Source: CAZUGH01 sp964619785 (lineage in GTDB: Bacteria; Bacillota; Clostridia; Lachnospirales; Lachnospiraceae). From it: a stretch of DNA of 17,799 nucleotides. Both the position numbers and the translations under genes were made by a program. Positions 13,939-17,799 of the stretch are shown in pieces (the stretch's first letter is position 1; each line of letters opens with the position of its first letter). The DNA lies in the NCBI GenBank assembly GCA_964619785.1, contig CAZUGH010000038.1, positions 1 to 17,799 of the forward strand. The letters run 5' to 3'. The notes under the pieces were generated by a model that was given only the letters and a program-made list of their open reading frames with translations, was not told the DNA's origin and ran no database searches.

Positions 13939-15816
13939 CTACCTCGAAGAGCGTTTTCGCTTATACATCAAGTTGTCACTCTCTAAGATGCAAGCCTCCC
14001 AGGACTTATCCGAATTTGGCTCAAGCATGCATTCTCCAACACTGGCATAAATCGTATATTCGTGTTTCGCATCCTCTTTCGCAAGGTGTTCCTTGAAATC
14101 CTTAATAAATCTATCTAGTTCCTCTCGATCTTTGCAAGTTCCTACCACACTAAACTCATCACCGCCCATACGCGAGATAACCGCTTTTCTCTTATTCACT
14201 TTCTTCAGACATGCGGTAACTGCACAGATTGCCTGGTCACCCTCACCATGCCCCCAATGGTCATTTATTCTTTTCAATCCGTCGAGGTCAATCGATAGGA
14301 AAAATACGTTCTTGCCGTCTTCTCGCGCTTTATAATACAATCTTCTGCCTTCCTGCTCAAAACCAAATCGGTTATAGACGCCCGTCATTGGATCATGAAT
14401 CGACAACATCGTTAAGCGGTCAATCATCTGGTCCATCTTATCTCGGTTAAATAAATCCTGCACTGCATTTTCAAGCGTAACGGTCCACTCCTGATAAACG
14501 GATGAATACCCGCCGCCATGTCCATGGCGCATCTGCGCAACCGTATAGCCTAGATTTCTCTCTTTAAAATGAAATGGCACAACATAGAGAATCATCGGTT
14601 CAGAATCTACCATCTCTTTTGGCAGAATATATTTTCGCTCAAAGCGTATTGACTTGTTTATCTTGCGCCGGTCATCCGCCCCCACTACCATCTCCATCAT
14701 GTCGCTCATCGGTTCTCCATAAGGCACGCCCTTTTTATTCTTACGGACCTGCCCCTGTAGACAGATATCAAACTGCTGGCAGCCATGTATATAAGGTAAA
14801 TATCCACCAACTAGATAGCGCAATTCACGAAATGTATTGATACTTTCTAAATCAATTGAGCGAATCGTCGTTTCAAGATTGCCGCTGCGTTCCTGCTCAT
14901 ACAGGTTGTAGAAGTTCTTGCGTCCACGCAACTCCTCCCACTGATTTTGACGCGTACATCCACAAGATTCACGAAATATATTATCTGGCGAAAAATATGT
15001 ATTTTTCTCTGTAACCCCACCACAGATTGCGTCGACTGCCGTGACTCCCATTTTGTGAAAATCCACCTCTGCCGTCGTAAGCGGCGGTGCACATACGGTA
15101 GTCGCCCACACACCATCGCAACCGCAGACAGCCACATCTTCTGGCACTCGGATTCCTCTTCCTTGCAATTCATGGCATACCGAAATCCCCATGTAGTCAT
15201 TGGCACATAGGATGGCTTCTGGCAATTTACCTCGTTGATCAATAAAGTAATCGCAGGCTTCCTTACCCTTCCACTTCCAAAAGTCGGCATACATATACAT
15301 ACTTTCATCAACAGGAAAACCGTATTCCTTCATGACTTCCTTATAATTATCGAGTCGTCTCTCAGCGTCAGGATTTCCATGCATACCTGTCATAAAACAG
15401 ATATCACGAAAACCGTGATCTTCAATAAAATGGCGGATTATTCCGTCCATCGTTTTGTAATCGTCAAGAAGCATATTATAATCTGCATTGTCGGCTTCCG
15501 TTCGAACGCTTACAATTGGTCCATGATACTCTTTTTCCAGTTTCTCAAGGATATCATATCTCATTTTTACGATGTCAAATGTATCGAGTGCGAGGATGAC
15601 GCCATCTAAACCATCATAATTCGGAATTTCTAAGATAATCTCTTCCCCTTTAGCAAATGGTTCATTATCAGCAAAGTTACCAAATGATGAAAATACAATC
15701 GTGTTGTAACCTAGCTCATGGCAACGATCTTCTACGCCTTCACACAATTTCTGTTGAAAATGATCAATGGCTTGAAACACAAATACACCGATGTTTTTTC
15801 TTCCATTATCAAGCAT
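13939..15816 (-). CDS. LacI-type receptor domain fused to GGDEF diguanylate cyclase (paralogue B)
   Basis: A 625-residue predicted cytoplasmic diguanylate cyclase (two GTP to c-di-GMP). Residues 5 to about 300 form a LacI/GalR-type ligand-binding domain without HTH or signal peptide (KNIGVFVFQAIDHFQQKL; ILCANDYMGISVCHEL; VAVCGCDGVWATTVCAPPLT), ending at the ESCGC motif. A GAF-like middle region (about 310-455) precedes the cyclase. The GGDEF domain begins at HDPMTGVYNRFGF, has the metal site in DLDGLKRINDHWGHGEGD and an intact GGDEF at 551-555. The inhibitory RxxD site is absent (K and A at the two key positions). ATG at 15814-15816 overlaps the upstream stop (ATGCTTGA, 8 bp), with GGAGGAGAG inside the upstream gene, so translation is probably coupled. 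The ligand is plausibly a sugar, judging by family and the adjacent xylanase. Confidence 0.88.
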   Translation of the reverse strand: MLDNGRKNIGVFVFQAIDHFQQKLCEGVEDRCHELGYNTIVFSSFGNFADNEPFAKGEEIILEIPNYDGLDGVILALDTFDIVKMRYDILEKLEKEYHGPIVSVRTEADNADYNMLLDDYKTMDGIIRHFIEDHGFRDICFMTGMHGNPDAERRLDNYKEVMKEYGFPVDESMYMYADFWKWKGKEACDYFIDQRGKLPEAILCANDYMGISVCHELQGRGIRVPEDVAVCGCDGVWATTVCAPPLTTAEVDFHKMGVTAVDAICGGVTEKNTYFSPDNIFRESCGCTRQNQWEELRGRKNFYNLYEQERSGNLETTIRSIDLESINTFRELRYLVGGYLPYIHGCQQFDICLQGQVRKNKKGVPYGEPMSDMMEMVVGADDRRKINKSIRFERKYILPKEMVDSEPMILYVVPFHFKERNLGYTVAQMRHGHGGGYSSVYQEWTVTLENAVQDLFNRDKMDQMIDRLTMLSIHDPMTGVYNRFGFEQEGRRLYYKAREDGKNVFFLSIDLDGLKRINDHWGHGEGDQAICAVTACLKKVNKRKAVISRMGGDEFSVVGTCKDREELDRFIKDFKEHLAKEDAKHEYTIYASVGECMLEPNSDKSWEACILESDNLMYKRKRSSR

Positions 15817-17698
15817 CTATCTCTCCTCCAGACTTTCTCTTAGACACCTTATCCTGATACATGTATGAATCACTTAAATTCATATAATATTCCAATCTGT
15901 GTTCGACTTTCAAATCGGTAACAATCATTCCATAACTTACATGAATCTCTAATTCTCTTCTACATTTTTCTAATCGCTCTAAGAATGCGTCTGCATCCTT
16001 TTGATTATCACAGATTCCCGCAACACTATACTCGTCGCCACCCATTCGGGCGCATACCGTATCCTCACCTGCTGCCATCTTGAGTGCCCGCGCCATCGCG
16101 ATTAATGCACGGTCTCCCTCAGCGTGTCCATAGGTGTCATTAATGAACTTCAACTTATCCAAATCAGCTGCAACGACAAAGAAGCATTTCCCCTGCTCCT
16201 TCGCCTTATTCATCAACATTTGTGCATGTTGTGAAAATCCACGTCGATTATATAGCCCCGTCAACGCATCACGAATATATGTACTTTCTAGATTTTGATA
16301 TAATTTTTCAGACTCCGCACGTACCAACATATCCTGAATCGCGTTATTGACGTTAACAACCCAGGTACGATACAGATTATCACAGCTTCCGCCATCTTCA
16401 TAACTAATCGCTGTGTATCCGAAACTTCGCCCCTTATAATGCAATGGAATGAAAATATATGCCTGCGGGCCATCATCAAGAATCTCCCCAGGAAGTAACT
16501 CGCTTGTCGGAAACAGTATCACATGACAATCCCGATTATTCTTATTATCAACCGTTATACAGCGGTACATCGATGGGGTATATACCATCCCCGAACTGTC
16601 GTGATAATTCTCAATATTCGTGCAAAAACATATATGAAAATGTTCCATTCCATTTAGAATAAAGCCATAATCACCCACAACTCGAGTAAGTTCTTCTAAC
16701 GTCTCAACCTCTTCAAGCGCAATGGACATAAAAGTACTACGAATATGATGCTCGCGCTGACGTTCATAAAAATCATAAAATTCCTTACGGTCAGCCATCA
16801 GCTCTTCTTTGTTTGGACGAACACATCCACAAGATTCTCTCTTCACTGTCTTGATTGGAAAATAAACATCCTTGGGCACCTCAACACCTCGTCGAATCTC
16901 GTCAATCATATCGACTGCTCGATGCGCCATCTCATGAAATGGAACCTGTACCGTTGACAGGGATGGCGCACATACAGTAGTTTCCCATATATTATCGCAG
17001 CCACATACTGCCACATCATCTGGAATCGACAACCCGCGCTCAATCAATTCATTACAGACTGAGATTGCCATATAATCATTGGCACAGATAATCGCATCTG
17101 GAATTTTCCCACGCTCATCAATAAACTGCTTGCATGCCGGAGCCCCATCATTTTTCCAGAAATGGCCGTGCCGAATCTGCTTTTCCGTTACAGGCAGTCC
17201 GTATTTCTCCATTGACTCAATAAAGCAATCTAAGCGCTGATCAGAATCACTATGTCCTTCTGGACCAGCCAAAAAACAGACATCTTTAAAACGATGATAC
17301 CCCAAAAAGTGGTCAATCATCTCCCTCATGGTATCACGATCATCTACCAATACATTATGAAAGTTTTCATTTCTCTCACGTATGCAAACAACCGGACAAT
17401 GGCATCGTGCTTTCACTTGCTGTATTGCTTTCTCTTTCATCTCGGGTACTTCCATCGAGTCCAAGACCAGAATGACACCATCCAATTTACCATAGTCAGG
17501 TAAATCCAATATGCCAATCTCGCCTCTCATAAATTCATCATTATGTAACTCAAAAGAAGAATACATAGCTACGTTATACCCTAATTTCTTAGCTTCTTCT
17601 ATAATTCCAGTACATAGGCTCTTCTGGTAAAAATCAACCAGACTGCACATAAAGACCCCTATTGTCTTCCTACCATTTCCGTACATAATATCATCCAT
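15809..17698 (-). CDS. LacI-type receptor domain fused to GGDEF-type cyclase (paralogue A)
   Basis: A 629-residue paralogue of the next gene with the same three-part layout: a receptor domain at about 10-305 (KTIGVFMCSLVDFYQKSL; IICANDYMAISVCNEL; VAVCGCDNIWETTVCAPSLS; ending ESCGC), a GAF-like middle region, and GGDEF from about residue 478 (RDALTGLYNRRGF). The metal-site segment DLDKLKFINDTYGHAEGD is intact. The signature is GGDEY (553-557) rather than GGDEF, a mild change that may still allow catalysis. The RxxD inhibitory site is absent (G and T at the key positions). No membrane segment or signal peptide. ATG at 17696-17698 has AAGGGTG 7 nt upstream; an ATG four codons later is a weaker alternative. 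It is the first gene after a strong terminator and shares an operon with paralogue B. Confidence 0.88.
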   Translation of the reverse strand: MDDIMYGNGRKTIGVFMCSLVDFYQKSLCTGIIEEAKKLGYNVAMYSSFELHNDEFMRGEIGILDLPDYGKLDGVILVLDSMEVPEMKEKAIQQVKARCHCPVVCIRERNENFHNVLVDDRDTMREMIDHFLGYHRFKDVCFLAGPEGHSDSDQRLDCFIESMEKYGLPVTEKQIRHGHFWKNDGAPACKQFIDERGKIPDAIICANDYMAISVCNELIERGLSIPDDVAVCGCDNIWETTVCAPSLSTVQVPFHEMAHRAVDMIDEIRRGVEVPKDVYFPIKTVKRESCGCVRPNKEELMADRKEFYDFYERQREHHIRSTFMSIALEEVETLEELTRVVGDYGFILNGMEHFHICFCTNIENYHDSSGMVYTPSMYRCITVDNKNNRDCHVILFPTSELLPGEILDDGPQAYIFIPLHYKGRSFGYTAISYEDGGSCDNLYRTWVVNVNNAIQDMLVRAESEKLYQNLESTYIRDALTGLYNRRGFSQHAQMLMNKAKEQGKCFFVVAADLDKLKFINDTYGHAEGDRALIAMARALKMAAGEDTVCARMGGDEYSVAGICDNQKDADAFLERLEKCRRELEIHVSYGMIVTDLKVEHRLEYYMNLSDSYMYQDKVSKRKSGGEIDA

Positions 17699-17719
17699 TC
17701 CGAAGCACCCTTGGCTTCA

Positions 17720-17746
17720 AGTATAATTAATATTATTTTATAACAA
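17720..17746 (-). promoter_or_regulatory. Possible promoter of the receptor-GGDEF operon
   Basis: TTGTTA (17741-17746) and TATACT (17720-17725) on the minus strand lie in a very A+T-rich stretch downstream of the terminator. The 15-bp spacer is short, so the exact boxes are uncertain, but a promoter must lie here because the upstream transcript is terminated. Confidence 0.35.
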
Positions 17747-17751
17747 TTTAA

Positions 17752-17798
17752 CAAAAAACACAAGACCTCAATCAAGCCTTTGCCTGACTGAGGTCTTG
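17752..17798 (-). terminator. Strong intrinsic terminator of an off-window gene
   Basis: On the minus strand CAAGACCTCAGTCAGGC pairs along 17 bp (two G-U) with GCTTGATTGAGGTCTTG around an AAAG loop, followed by TG and six T. It insulates the receptor-GGDEF operon from the gene to the right of the window. Confidence 0.9.
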
Positions 17799-17799
17799 C

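Noticed and set aside
1..17799. CRISPR arrays, tRNA or rRNA genes, insertion sequences or phage genes
   Set aside because: No spaced repeat arrays, cloverleaf-like segments, rRNA motifs, transposases, integrases or long terminal inverted repeats were seen in the readable sequence.

Overview
The window looks like a chromosomal segment of an anaerobic, fibre-degrading Clostridia, most likely Lachnospiraceae (Butyrivibrio/Roseburia-like). This is inferred from the large Firmicutes-type SRP RNA next to tadA, strong AGGAGG-like ribosome binding sites, a GH10 xylanase lipoprotein and several cytoplasmic sugar-receptor/GGDEF fusion proteins. Nearly every gene is on the minus strand; the exception is an AraC-type regulator. 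Three runs of exactly 100 N (9064-9163, 10380-10479, 11598-11697) interrupt the middle of the window.

Read in the direction of transcription (right to left): a strong terminator from an off-window gene (17752-17798) precedes two overlapping paralogues with a LacI-type ligand-binding domain fused to GGDEF (15809-17698 and 13939-15816). A lipoprotein GH10 xylanase follows (12701-13855). Next comes a 52-residue ORF ending in a hairpin terminator that also overlaps the 3' end of the convergent AraC gene.

An A+T-rich accessory cassette then occupies about 8662-12480: the AraC regulator (plus strand), a secreted DUF2712-like protein, three ABC-2-type membrane proteins and an ABC ATPase. Four of these are truncated by the N runs (AraC start, permease 1 end, permease 2 start, permease 3 end with the ATPase start). 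This cassette is the best candidate for an unusual system: a secreted small protein with its own multi-subunit transporter and regulator.

The rest is housekeeping mixed with uncharacterised genes. tadA is followed by the SRP RNA gene, whose -35 box overlaps the tadA stop codon. An operon follows with a 768-residue protein carrying a degenerate cyclic-nucleotide-binding fold, a TPR protein with an apparent dead CbxX/SpoVK-like AAA domain, and a flavin reductase-like protein. murA with its own promoter comes next, then a MetY-type sulfhydrylase gene preceded by a perfect 24-bp palindrome, and finally a third LacI-type receptor-domain gene that runs off the left edge.

The receptor-GGDEF pair directly upstream of the xylanase suggests, by inference only, sugar sensing coupled to c-di-GMP in a plant-polysaccharide user.
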